Assembly: GCF_030272615.1 (NCBI RefSeq)
Contig: NC_081413.1
Coordinates: forward strand, 144,744,476 to 144,808,475
Length of the DNA stretch: 64,000 nucleotides
Reading direction: 5' to 3'
Source: Cryptomeria japonica
Taxonomy: Eukaryota > Streptophyta > Pinopsida > Cupressales > Cupressaceae
In this document: positions 53,463 to 64,000 of the stretch, piece by piece
Position numbering within the stretch: the first letter of the stretch is position 1
Layout of the letters: each line of letters begins with the position of its first letter
Translations under genes and position numbers: made by a program
Notes under the pieces: model-generated
Database searches by the model: none
What the model saw: the letters and a program-made list of their open reading frames with translations, nothing else
Told to the model about the DNA's origin: nothing

Positions 53463-55564
53463 TCAAGTCTCTTCCGGAGGGGAAGAAACCCCCAACCCGT
53501 CTCTCAAATACTCAAATGATTCCTTAGACAGAGGTTTAGTGAATATATCTGTAATCTTCTCTTTAGTGTTCACATAAACCAATTTGACTTCCTTTTCTTC
53601 TACCTTGTCCTTCAGAAAGTTATACTTTATTGATATGTGCTTAGTCTTAGAGTGAAATACCAAATTCTTAGATATGTCAATAGCTATAGAGTTATCACAG
53701 TGGATAACTACCAGTTCACTATAATTTACCTTGATATCCTTCAACATTTGCTTCATCCACAGGACTTGTGTGCAATTAGTTCCTGCTGCAACATATTCTA
53801 CTTCTGCAGTAGATAAAGAAATGCATGACTATTTCTTGTTGATCCATGAAACTAGTTTCTTTCCAAGAAAGAAATCTCCACCAGAAGTTCTCTTCCTATC
53901 ATCAGTATCTCCTACCCAATCTGAATGTGTATATGCACATAAAGTCAAGTCATCATCTCTAGAATACCATAAGCCATATTCTATTGTTCCTTGCGAATAC
54001 CAAAATATCCTTTTTACTGCACATTCATGATTTTCTTTAGGATTACTTTGATATCTTGAAACAATACTCACAACATTCATAATGTCTGGTCTAGTCTAAT
54101 TTAGATATAACAAGCCACCAATCATAGACTTATACCTTGTTGAATTTACTGGTGCAGATGTATCTTTGATAGATAATTTCTCACTTGTCACCATAGGAGT
54201 ACTTACCGGTTTGGAATTATCCATACCAAAATTCTTCAACAATTCCCTTAGATACTTAGTTTTATAGATAAAGATACCTTTGTTGGTTTGAGTAATTTGC
54301 AAACCTAAGAAAAATTTCATCTCACCAATCATGGATATTTCAAATTCATTCTTCATGTTGTTAGCAAATTCCATGCACAATTTATCTTCTCCTCCAAAAA
54401 TGATATCATCAAAAAATACTTAAATAATCAAAATATCATCATCAGTAATTTTGTAATACAAATTACTGTCAGCACTACCTTTAGTAAAACCAATCTTTTA
54501 AAGATATTTATCCAACCTTGCATACCAAGCTCTGGGAGCTTGTTTCAATCCATATAATGCTTTCTTTAACCTACAAACCATATCCTTATCATCTGTCAAT
54601 CAAAATTCATTAGGTTGTTCAATGTATACTTCTTCTTCAAGTTCACCATTCAAAAATGCACATTTAACATCCATTTGATAAACCTTATAGTTCTTATAAG
54701 CTTCATAAGAAAGAAATAGCCTAACAACTTCAATTCTAGCTACAGGTGCAAAAGTTTCACCATAATCAATTCCTTCCTTTTGAGGATATCCTTTACAAAC
54801 TATTCTAGCTTTGTTTCTTATAACTTGACCATCCTCATTTAGTTTATTTTTGAAAACCCATTTAGTTCCAATAACATTCTTATTTTTAGGCTAAGGAACT
54901 AAAGTCCATGTCTTATTCTTCTCTATCTGATCTAATTCATCTTCATTAGCCTTTAACCAATGTTTATCCTTACAAGCTTCAATAACAAATGCCAGTTCAA
55001 CTTGAGAAATAAGACATACATCTTCATTTTCCAATCTCTTTCTTGTCATAACTCCCTTGTTCCCAACTCCAATGATTTTATCTTTTGAGTGATTTAACCT
55101 TACATACCTCGGTGTCTTCTGAATTTTAGGTTCACTGATCTGATCATCAGTCACAATTGAGTTTTTAGACTATGCCAGTGTAACTATCTCAGTCTCTTGT
55201 ATTGATTGAGGCATTACTGGTTTAGTTATGATCATTTCCACTACCAGTTCCCTATCATATGATATATATTAATTTATGTATTACTCATCCACTTTCATAT
55301 TTGCACTTTCCATAATTTTCTGCAATCTTTTGTTATAACATATATATGCTTTGCTCTGAATAGAATAATCAAGAAATATTCCTTCATCACATCTAGGATC
55401 AAACTTCCCAATTGAATCATCCCTTTTTATATAGAATTTACTTCCAAAAATTTTGAAATATTTAATAGTAGGTGTATGTCCAAACCATAGTTCATAAGGG
55501 GTCTTATTGGTTTCACCTTTGATGTGAACTCTGTTGAATGTCTAGACTGCTGTACTCACAACTT
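53463..55564 (-). pseudogene. T1 pol, integrase C-terminus to RNase H
   Basis: From 55564 downward: the end of integrase (ELWFGHTP), a spacer, then RT blocks starting NKTWTLVP (54891). RT continues with a stop just before FFDDIIFGG at about 54410, then [18 protein letters not shown]. RNase H reads CAYTHSDWVGDTDDRKRTSG, CDNSIAIDISKN and VNTKEKITDIFTKPL, ending SSPPEET with stop at 53463. Many Trp and Gln codons are stops. The reading frame resumes at 62219 upstream, after V2. Confidence 0.85.
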
Positions 55565-55569
55565 CTCTC
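55565..55569. repeat. V2 target-site duplication, left
   Basis: CTCTC here; CTCTT at 62214-62218 (one C/T mismatch). Removing V2 rejoins T1 integrase coding. Confidence 0.75.
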
Positions 55570-56617
55570 TGTGAGGTCCCGGAGACAACTAAGAGGGGGG
55601 GTGAGTCAGTTGTCAACTAATTTTAAAATGAAAACAACTTAACCACCTTAATGCTTAATATTGGTAAACCAGTTAAGTATGTCGGTAGACAGTGTTAACA
55701 GTTAATAGCTATATCGGTAAAGATTAATGCATGAAACATAAACACAAAGTCATTCATAACACATGACACCAACATTTTTACGTAGAAACCCTATAAGGGG
55801 AAAAACCTTACCCACAATCAGATGATACTACTGCAGATAGTAAGTGTACATAAATGGGGTCTACACATGCAGAAAGGCCAACAACCTAGAGCTCACTACT
55901 CAATCACAAAATGAGAGTCACACTAACTATAGTTAGATGGTTAAATTCAATAAGAATGTACTACACAAAATAGCATCTTCATATGCTAGATTCAGTACCG
56001 ATATAATGCTGATATGCTTCCACAAAAACCTAGCTTCACCTTCAAATGATGTCTTCATGTATAGCTCTGCTTAATCTTGCATATACCTTCACACAATTCT
56101 TTTTCGCATTCCACATTCGATCTTACAAATAATATCTTACATTTATACCATAACCTAAGACCAATTTTAGTAGGTCGGCTCTACAAGATATTACAATAAA
56201 AATATTTTACAATCAATATAATATCCGATGCAATAACTGATTGAACATGTCGGCTTAATGCATTTACAACAACAATTAATCATTTCCTTAGCGTACCATG
56301 CTGATCTAGAAAAGGTAAACCTGCCGGTGTAACCCTAGGTAACCCTGGACCTATTTGCTGGTAAAAGCAAATATACAAGTATGAATATACCAATGAACAA
56401 AACTCTAGGACAAGATGTCCAAATGATGTCTTCGACATTACCAAGTGTCTTCCACATAATTCTAAGTGCTAGTGATCATTATATCCTGTCGGTGAACCAT
56501 ATACCAGTAACTGTGCAATAGTTACTTGCTTGCCGGTGAATGTTGCTGGATCTCCAAAGTGCTAGTGTTTTTAGTAGGTGTTGACATCAATGACAAAACC
56601 ATACCAAAATACCAACA
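55570..56617 (-). repeat. V2 3' LTR
   Basis: 1048 bp, TGTTGGTATTTTGGTATGG (from 56617) to 55570 where TGTTAGG has become TGTGAGG on the forward strand. Confidence 0.92.
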
Positions 56618-57013
56618 ATCTCCCCCTTTGGCATTGATGGCAACACAAGATGGAAAAACCATCAAAGTGCCAAAACAGAAATGCCAAATACCAATAACCA
56701 ACAATCTCTAAAAAGATCATAACCAGAATACAGAGAGTAATAGTCTCTCTCAAACAACAATTTCTCCCTTTGGGAGAAACATGTGTTATCCAAAGTTTCC
56801 ATACCAATCTCTCCAAAAGATAATGTGTTTTTCCATAGATATCTCTCCCCCTTTGACATCAAATGCCAAAGTTAAAATAATACCAAGTTCATATACAAAA
56901 TACTAATCAATTCAATATACCAACTACTCCCCCTGAGAAGTAGCTTCCTCATCAAAGACCGGAGTAAAAGATTTGTCTGTTAATTCTGCTGGTTGATGAC
57001 AATCATCAACTGT
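56618..57013 (-). other. V2 polypurine tract and 3' untranslated region
   Basis: GCCAAAGGGGGAGAT on the reverse strand adjoins the LTR. A second motif, GCATTTGATGTCAAAGGGGG then AGAGATAT, is at about 56839-56866. Short ORFs here are chance. Confidence 0.7.
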
Positions 57014-60000
57014 CTAAGTCTCTACTGGTGGTGGTATGACTCCAAGTTGATCTCTGAGATATTCAAAAGTATCCTTAGGCAAAGTTTTTGTGAAAATATC
57101 TGCAAGTTGTTCTTTAGTGTTCACATAAACTAGTTTTATCTCCTCTTCTTCAACTTTTTCCCTTAGAAAATTCAGTTTGATAGAAACATGTTTTGTTTTA
57201 GAATGTAGTACATGATTATTAGATATATCAATTGCTGCAGTGTTATCACAATATATGGTAATTGGTTCCTTGCATTTTACCTTTATGTCTTTCAACATTT
57301 TCTTAAGTCATAGTACCTGTGTACAGTTAGTTGCTGCTGCAACATATTCTGATTCTGCTATTGATAAAGATGTACAACTCTATTTCTTACTCAACCAAGA
57401 AACTAATCTCTTTCCAAGAAAGAATGCCTTGCCGGTGGTTCTTTTTCTATCATCCACATCTCCTTCTCAATTTGCATCTGTGTATGCACATAGATCAAAA
57501 TTTTCATCTCTAGGATACCATAATCCAAGATTTATAGTGCCTTGTAAGTACCAGAAAATCCTTTTTACTGTTGATTCATGTTTTTCTCTAGGATTACTTT
57601 GAAATCTAGAAACAATACATACTGCATTCATAATATCAGGTCTGGTTTGTGTCAAATACAATAAACCTCCTATCATAGATTTGTATCTAGTTGGATTAAT
57701 AGGTGTAGATTCATCCCTTTGAGATAATTTGTCATTTGTAGTCATAGGTGTGCTTACCAGTTTAGAGTTCTCCATTCTAAATTTCTTTAGTAACTCTTTT
57801 AAGCATTTGGATTGACTCAAGAATATACCTTTGTCAGTTTGTGAAATCTACAATCCTAAAAAGAATTTTATTTCTCCAATCATATACATTTCAAATTCTT
57901 GCTGCATCTTAGTAGAAAATTCCTTACATAAACCATCTTCTCCTCCAATGATTATATCATCAAAAAATACTTCTATAATCAAGATGTCATCATTAGTTAT
58001 TTTGTAATATAAATTATTTTCTGCATTTCCTTTAGTAAAACCAATCTTTAAAAGATACTTATCCAATCTTGCATACCAAGCTCTTGGGGCTTGTTTTAGT
58101 CCATACAGAGCTTTCTTTAACCTACAAACCATATCATTATCATCTATCAAAGAAAATCCATCAGGTTGTTCAATGTATACTTCCTCTTCAAGATCTCCAT
58201 TCAAAAATGCACATTTAATACCCATTTGATAAACTTTGTAGTTCTCGTGTGCTGCAAAAGCCAAGAATAATCTGATTGCCTCAATTCTAGCTACTGGTGC
58301 AAAGGTTTCATTATAATCACCTCCTTCTTTCTGAGAATATCCCTTACACACTAGTCTGGATTTATTTCTGACAACCTTACCATCTTCATTAAGTTTGTTT
58401 CTGAATACCCATTTGGTTCCAATTACATTTTTATCTTTAGGTCGGGGAACTAATGTCCAAGTGTTGTTTTTCTCAATTTGTTCAAGTTCTTCTTACATAG
58501 CTTTAATCCAAAATTTATCTTCACATGCCTCATTAACAAATGATGGTTCTATTTGAGAAATAAGACATACCTCTTCATTTGCCAATCTTCCTCTTTTCAT
58601 AACTCCTTTAAATTTATTTCCAATTATCTGATCTTCAGAATAATTCAATCTTACATACCGGGGTGTCTTTGTTTGTTGTTGTTCTTCAGTTATTGTGGAA
58701 CCCTCAGATGGTACTAGGGTAACTGGATCTTCATTTTGCACTAGTGGATTTGGTGTAGGTTCATTTGTTACAATTTCTGTTGCCGGTTCAGAGTCTATAT
58801 ATCTTGAAGTTCCTTTGAATTGTTCATCAATTTTTACATTTGTACTCTCAACAATTTTCAGCAATCTCTTGTTAAAACATCTATATGCCTTGATCTTAGA
58901 TGAATAACCAAGAAATATTCCTTCATCACTTCTAGGATCAAATTTTCCAACATACTCATCTCTTCTAATATAACACTTACTTCGAAAAATTCTGAAATAC
59001 TTAAGAGTAGGAGTATTACCAAACCATAGTTCATGAGGGGTCTTACCGGTTTCACCTTTGATGTGAACTTTGTTGAATGTATAAACTACTGTGCTGACTA
59101 CTTCTCTCCAATATACATGTGGTAAATTTGCTTCTGATAACATACTTCTTGCTGCATCCAAGATAGTTTTGTTTTTCCTTTCAACAACTCCATTCTGTTG
59201 TGGTGTCTGAGGTGCTGATAGCTGTCTTCTGATTCCATTCACTTCATAGAATGTATTAAAGTCCTTAGATGTGAATTCTCCTCCTTGATCTGATCTTAAA
59301 CATTTGATTTTCTTACCAGTTTCATTTTCAACCATTGCTTTGAATAGTTTGAACTTTCCAATTTCTTCTGATTTTTCTCTGAGAAAAGTAACCCAACACA
59401 TTCTAGAATAGTCATCAATGATTAGCATAAAATATCTATCACTTTGTAAGCTTTTAGTTCTAGCTAGACCACATAAATCAATGTGAATCAAATCAAGAGC
59501 ATTATTGGATTTTTCTAGAATACTTTTGAAACTAGCTCTAACTTGTTTTCCAAATTGACATTCCTTACATACAGTATTCTGAGGTTTGACAATTTTAGGT
59601 AGATCTCTAATTGCCTTAGTAGTACTGATCTTTACCATGCAATCAAATTTTACATGACAGAGTCTCTTATGCCATAGCCAACTTTCATCTATATGTGCAA
59701 TCAAGCATGTCTTTTCACTGTTATTCAAATGGAAGATATTACCTCTTGTCTGATTACCGGTTGCAATTTCCAAACCAGTTCTATTCATGATTTTGCATTT
59801 TCCATTTTTAAATTGTAACTAAAATCCTTTCTCAACTAATTGACCAACACCTAAAAGATTATGCTTCAATCCTTCAACATAGTAGACATTGTCAGTGTTA
59901 TGCTTACCATCAAGAGATATTGTACCCTTACTTTTGATTGAATAAGCTTTGTCATCTCCAAATCTTACTAAACGTCCATTGTATTCTTGAAAGTTCAAGA

Positions 60001-61109
60001 ATTTACCTTTGTCTCATGTCATATGATGTGAGCATCCTGAGTCAATGATCCATTCATCCTTTACTTCAACTTTAGCTACTAGAAACAAAAACCCATCCAT
60101 TGTCTATCAGATCCTCATTAGAATCATTAGTCACACCTTCATTAGCAATGCAACAAGATTTGTCTTTGTTCTTCTTGAATCTGTATCTCTAATATTCAGT
60201 ATTAGGCATGTATGTCCTTCTAGCTTCTTCTCTTAGTCTAGCATGTCTATCAAGGCATCTTGAAGCCATATGACCAATCTTATTGTAGTTAAAACATTTA
60301 AAGGGTGCTTTACCTTCATACTTACTTCCAATTGGACCTTTAGGCATTTTCCTTGCAAATAGTGCTTCAAGTTCTTCAAGTTCTTTCTTGCTTTCTTCAA
60401 GTTCTCTTGCATAAAAGGCTTTCCAATCATATTTGTCAAATGATGGAGCAGATGATGTTGATGCTTTAAAGGCTAAATCTGTCTTTATAGTAGCAACAAG
60501 ACCAAATTCTTCAATTTCAAAAGCTGAAAGTTTTCCAATCAATCTATCCCTAGTTACTGATGTATTAGGCATTGTTCTTAACTCATTTATAGCAGTAACC
60601 TTCATTTTATATGTCGGTGGCAATCCTCTTAAGATTTTTGAATCAATTTCATCCTCACTTAAGGTTCCTCCACAACATTTAATACCCAAAAAAATTTCAT
60701 TTACTCTTTCCATAAAAGTAGAAATCCTTTCATCTTCTTCCATTTTCAGATGTTCATACCTGACCCAAAAGCTTTCAAGATTTACAATTTTGATTGTGGA
60801 ATCTCCTTCATTCAGTATTTCCAAATGATCCCAAATAGCTTTAACAGTAGACCTATCTAATAATCCCATGATTTGTTGATCTGATAATGGGCTCAAAAGT
60901 GCTTCTCTTGCTTTACAATCATTTTCCTCATCTTTAGCCAAGGTAGTTGGACTTGGCTGACCAGCTACAACAACAGTGTAACCTTTCTTTGTAACTTCCC
61001 AGACATCTTTTCCAATGCAATTTAGATGTGTTTCCATTCTGATCTTCCATATGCCATAGTTGGTTCCATCAAGTTTAGGACTGTCCTTCCTGAAATAATT
61101 AGTAGACAT
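57014..61109 (-). pseudogene. V2 gag-pol, copia type
   Basis: ATG at 61109 (MSTNYFRKDSPKLDGTNYGI) starts a ~1365-codon Gag-Pol. Gag: CKAREALLSPLSDQQIMGL, CCGGTLSEDEI, and knuckle CFNYNKIGHMASRC (second Cys now Tyr). Protease: IDSGCSHHM. Integrase: LWHKRLCHVKF, CKECQFGK, HIDLCG, LRSDQGGEF, VVERKN, with the catalytic Asp-Asp-Glu all present. [44 protein letters not shown] (catalytic DD kept). RNase H: AYTDAN, CDNTAAIDISNN, VNTKEQLADIFTKTLP; stop TAG 57014-57016 after PPPVET. Breaks near 60189, 59810-60090 (indels), 58493, 58351-58493, 57848 and 57330-57470. It would supply capsid, protease, integrase and RT, and possibly serve Pol-less X elements. Confidence 0.92.
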
Positions 61110-61151
61110 TGGATCTCCTCAACTTGTTAAACTTTTGCAAAAGAGGACTAA

Positions 61152-61165
61152 GCTCTGATATCAAT
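61152..61165 (-). promoter_or_regulatory. V2 primer-binding site
   Basis: The reverse strand reads ATTGATATCAGAGC, the tRNA-iMet site with one G-to-A change. Confidence 0.88.
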
Positions 61166-62213
61166 TGTTAGGTCCCGGAGACAACTGAGAGGGGGGGGTG
61201 AATCGGTTGTCAACTAATTTCAAAATAAAAACAACTTAACCACCTTAATGCTTAATACTGATAAACCAGTTAAGTATGCCGGTAGATAGTGTTAATAGTT
61301 AATAGCTATACCGATAAAGATTAATGCATTAAACATAAACACAGAGTCATTCATAACACATGACACCAGTATTTGTACGTGGAAACCCTGTAAGGGGAAA
61401 AACCACAGTGGGAAACCTTACCCACAATTAGATGATACTACTGTAGATAGTAAGTGTACATAAATGGGGTCTGCACATGCAGAAAGGCCAACAACCTAGA
61501 GCTCACTGCTCAATCACAAAATGGGAGTCACACTGACTACTGTTGGATGGTTAAATCCAATAAGTACTGCACAAAATAGCATCTTCATATGCTAGATTTA
61601 GTACTGGTGTAATGTTGATATGCTTCCACAAAAACCTAGCTTTACCTTCAAATGATGTCTTCGTGTATAGCTCTTTTTAATCTCACATATACCTTCACAC
61701 AATTCTTTTTCACATTCCACATTCGATCTTACAAATAAGATCTTACATTTATCCCATAACCTAAGACCAATTTTAGTAGGTAGGCTCTACAAGATATTAC
61801 AATAAAAACATTTTACAATCAATATAATATCCGATGCAATAATTGATCGAACATGTCAACTTAATGCATTTACAATAATAATTAATCATTTCCTTAGCAT
61901 GCCATGTTGATCTGGAAAAGATAAACTTGTTGGTGTAACCCTGGACCTATTTTCCAGTAAAAGCAAATATGCAAGTATGAATATACCAATGAACAAAACT
62001 CCAAGACAAGATGTCCAAATGATGTCTTCGACATTACCAAGTGTATTCCACATAATTTTGAGTGCTGGTGATCATTATATCCTGTCGGTGAACCATATAC
62101 CAGTAACTATGCAATAGTTACTTGCTTGCCAGTGAATACTGCTAGATCTCCAAAGTGCTAGTGTTTTTAGTAGGTGTTGACATCAATGACAAAACCATAC
62201 CAAAATATCAACA
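61166..62213 (-). repeat. V2 5' LTR
   Basis: 1048 bp, TGTTGATATTTTGGTATGG (from 62213) to ...CCGGGACCTAACA. The G-tract near 61190 and the TTGGTCTTAGG word near 61763 correspond to those in V1. Confidence 0.92.
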
Positions 62214-62218
62214 CTCTT
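62214..62218. repeat. V2 target-site duplication, right
   Basis: CTCTT, pairing with CTCTC at 55565-55569. Confidence 0.75.
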
Positions 62219-64000
62219 CAGTAGATGTGAGGTAATTGGGCTTCCATCATCATGGTTCTTGCTGCATCCAAAATGGTTATGTTCTTCCTTTCCACCACTC
62301 CATTCTGTTGAGGAGTCTAAGGTGTAGATAACTATCTCCTAATTCTATTTGTCTTACCATAACTGTTAAATTCATGAGAAGTAAACTCACCGCCTTGATC
62401 TGATCTTATACATTTGATTTTCCATCCAATTTCAGTTTCTACCTTTTCTTTAAAGATCTTGAATTTCTCAAAAGCTTCAGACTTCTTTCTAAGAAAAGTC
62501 ACCCACATTATTCTAGAATAATCATCAATTATTAGCATCAAGTACCTATCACCTTGAAAGCTTCTAGTACTTGTTGGACTACATAAGTCAGTATGAATAA
62601 AAGAAAGAACATCATCAGATTTATCTTGTATTCTCTTAAAATAAGTTCTAACTTGCTTTCCCAATTGACATTCCTTACATACCAGATTATGAGGCTTCAT
62701 AATCTTAAGTATATCTCTAATTTCCTTAGTTGAATTGATCTTAATAGTACAATCAAAATTAACATGACACAACCTCTTATGCCATAGCCAAATCTCATCA
62801 ATATGATCAATCAAACATGTCTTATTACCAGTGTTCAAGTGAAAGATATTACCTCTAGTTTGAATACTAGTTGCAATCTCCAAACTAGTCTTGTTAATGG
62901 TTTTGCATTTTCTATCCTTGAATTGAAGTTGGAATCCCTTGTACACCAATTGACTAACACTCAAAAGATTATGCTTTAAACCTTGTACTTAATAGACATT
63001 TTCAGTATTATGCTTACCATCCAGAGAAATAGTACCTCTACCTTTGATCATACATGCTTTGTCATCTCCAAATTTGACTTGACTGCCATTTTATTCTTGC
63101 AGGGATAAAAATTTCCCTTTATCTCCAATCATATGATGTGAACATCCACTATCAATTACCCATTCATCCTTATCTTCAACTTTTGCTGCCAAGGCCTTTT
63201 CTTCATCCTTGATAGTTGGTTATGGTTCATCTTCCTTTAAGGCATAGAATACCCATTCCTTTCTATTATTGGATCCACTAGCAGAGTCTTCTGTTAGTTC
63301 ATCCTCAGAGTCATCAATTACTCCTTCCTCATCCGCTATGTAGCATTGTTTGTTTCTCTTGAATTTGTATCTATTATGATTAGGCTTAAATGATTTCTTA
63401 ACTATTTCTTCAAATCTTGCATTCCTTTTAGGACATCTAGATGTAAAATGACCAATCTTATGACATGCAAAACATTTAAAAGGTGCTTTTCCTTCATACT
63501 TACTTCCTGTCGGTCCTTTAGGTACTCTTCTAGCAAATAAGACTTCCAGCTGCTCAAATTCTTCATCCTCTTTCATCATGTCTTCTGATTCCTTTGCATA
63601 TAAATCTTTCCAATCATTCTTTCTGGTAGATGATGATGATGATGCATGAAAAGAAGGTTCAGATTTTGCAGCTCCAGAAAGTCCTAATTCTTCAAGCTCA
63701 AAAGCAGATAATTTCCCAATCAGAATGTCTTTGTTAACTGAAGTGTTTGCCATTGTTCTCAACTCATTAATTGTAGTTGCCTTCATCTTGTAACCCAATA
63801 GAAGGGCTCTCAAGACTTTGGAAACTATTTCATCTTCACTAAGAGATCCTCCACAACATTGAATTCCCATGACAATATCATTTACTTTTTCCATAAATGT
63901 AGCAATTCTTTCATTGTCATCCATCTTCAAGTTCTCATATCTCACCTAGTAGCCTTCAAGTTTAGCAATTTTGATAGTAGGGTCACCTTCATTCAAAGTT
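62219..64000 (-). pseudogene. T1 gag, protease and integrase N-terminal part (runs off window)
   Basis: Read from 64000 downward: Gag (MRYENLKMDDNERIATFMEK; CCGGSLSEDEIVSKVLRAL) and knuckle CFACHKIGHFTSRC. Protease region: VIDSGCSHHM-like near 63150. Then SVSQLVYKGFQLQFKDRKCK, integrase zinc region LWHKRLCHVNF and CKECQLGK, HTDLCSP, IRSDQGGEFTS, and the ERKN region near 62290-62300. Stops occur near 63220, 62990 and 62330. It joins to 55564 when V2 is removed. The Gag start is beyond 64000. Confidence 0.85.

Larger units (their letters stand above)
55570..62213 (-). mobile_element. V2: complete copia retrotransposon
   Basis: 6644 bp with LTRs of 1048 bp each, primer site, gag-pol on one strand and polypurine tract. 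It is the most complete V copy, with no insertion in it. It sits in T1 integrase coding. Coding has scattered stops but all domains are present. Confidence 0.93.
51880..64000 (-). mobile_element. T1: copia retrotransposon, split by V2, continues past the window
   Basis: 3' LTR 51880-53137, polypurine tract, pol 53463-55569, V2 insertion, then the integrase, protease and part of gag to 64000. The 5' LTR and primer site are outside the window. It is inserted in the U1 5' LTR; left target flank CATCT (51875-51879). Coding is related to U1. Confidence 0.85.

Noticed and set aside
1-64000. Host genes, tRNA or rRNA genes
   Set aside because: Every coding stretch that I can identify belongs to a retroelement; the tRNA-like words are primer-binding sites only.

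Overview
This window is plant nuclear repeat DNA: about 64 kb of AT-rich sequence made almost entirely of LTR retrotransposons inserted into one another, with one 5'-truncated LINE. I see no host gene, tRNA, rRNA or CRISPR array. Copia elements with initiator-Met tRNA primer sites, two gypsy-type LTRs, the depth of nesting and heavy C-to-T/G-to-A decay suggest a large-genome seed plant. A gymnosperm (conifer) is my best guess, but that is inference from style, not from a marker gene. Labels P, Y, X1, Z, W, S1, R, Q, G1, U1, V1, B, C, D, T1 and V2 are mine.

Left part (1-15410). Z (+) is the oldest host visible. X1 (-, 4071-13246) is inserted in Z. Y (-, 467-4070) sits in the 3' LTR of X1, and P (+, LTR tail 1-466) sits in Y. 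A LINE (+, 8404-11496) with a 17-bp target duplication interrupts X1 ORF1. Where their coding parts are visible, Y, X1, Z and B (26917-32493) carry no protease, integrase or reverse transcriptase. X1, Y and B share a pair of genes, ORF1 (coiled coil plus an array of four CCHC zinc knuckles) and ORF2 (a conserved domain I do not recognise plus a charged or coiled-coil tail). Z shows ORF2 and possibly the end of ORF1.

Middle (15411-25278). The 3' end of a copia element W (-) is cut by the U-type copia S1 (+), which stops inside its protease region. A decayed unknown block R (20091-23144) follows, containing an LTR-like segment between 41-bp direct repeats. Then come an LTR piece Q (-), a gypsy LTR G1 (+), and the start of copia U1 (-).

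Right part (24440-64000). U1 (-) is split by V1 in its 3' LTR and by T1 in its 5' LTR. V1 (-, 25279-46368) is split by B (+, 26917-32493) and C (+, 33040-41978), and C is split by a gypsy solo LTR D (38091-39335). T1 (-, 51880 to beyond the window) is split by V2 (-, 55570-62213), which is complete. Target-site duplications of 5 bp support B, C, D, V1 and V2 (the last two with one mismatch). The nesting model is Z > W > S1 > R > Q > G1 > U1 > V1 > C > D; the outer links from Z to G1 rest on one visible boundary each.

How the parts may work together: V, U, T and C encode Gag-Pol of the copia type. The X elements have the same primer-binding site, polypurine tract and LTR end motifs as these copia elements but no Pol, so they are likely mobilised in trans. 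All coding regions seen here have stops or frameshifts, so the present copies look inactive.
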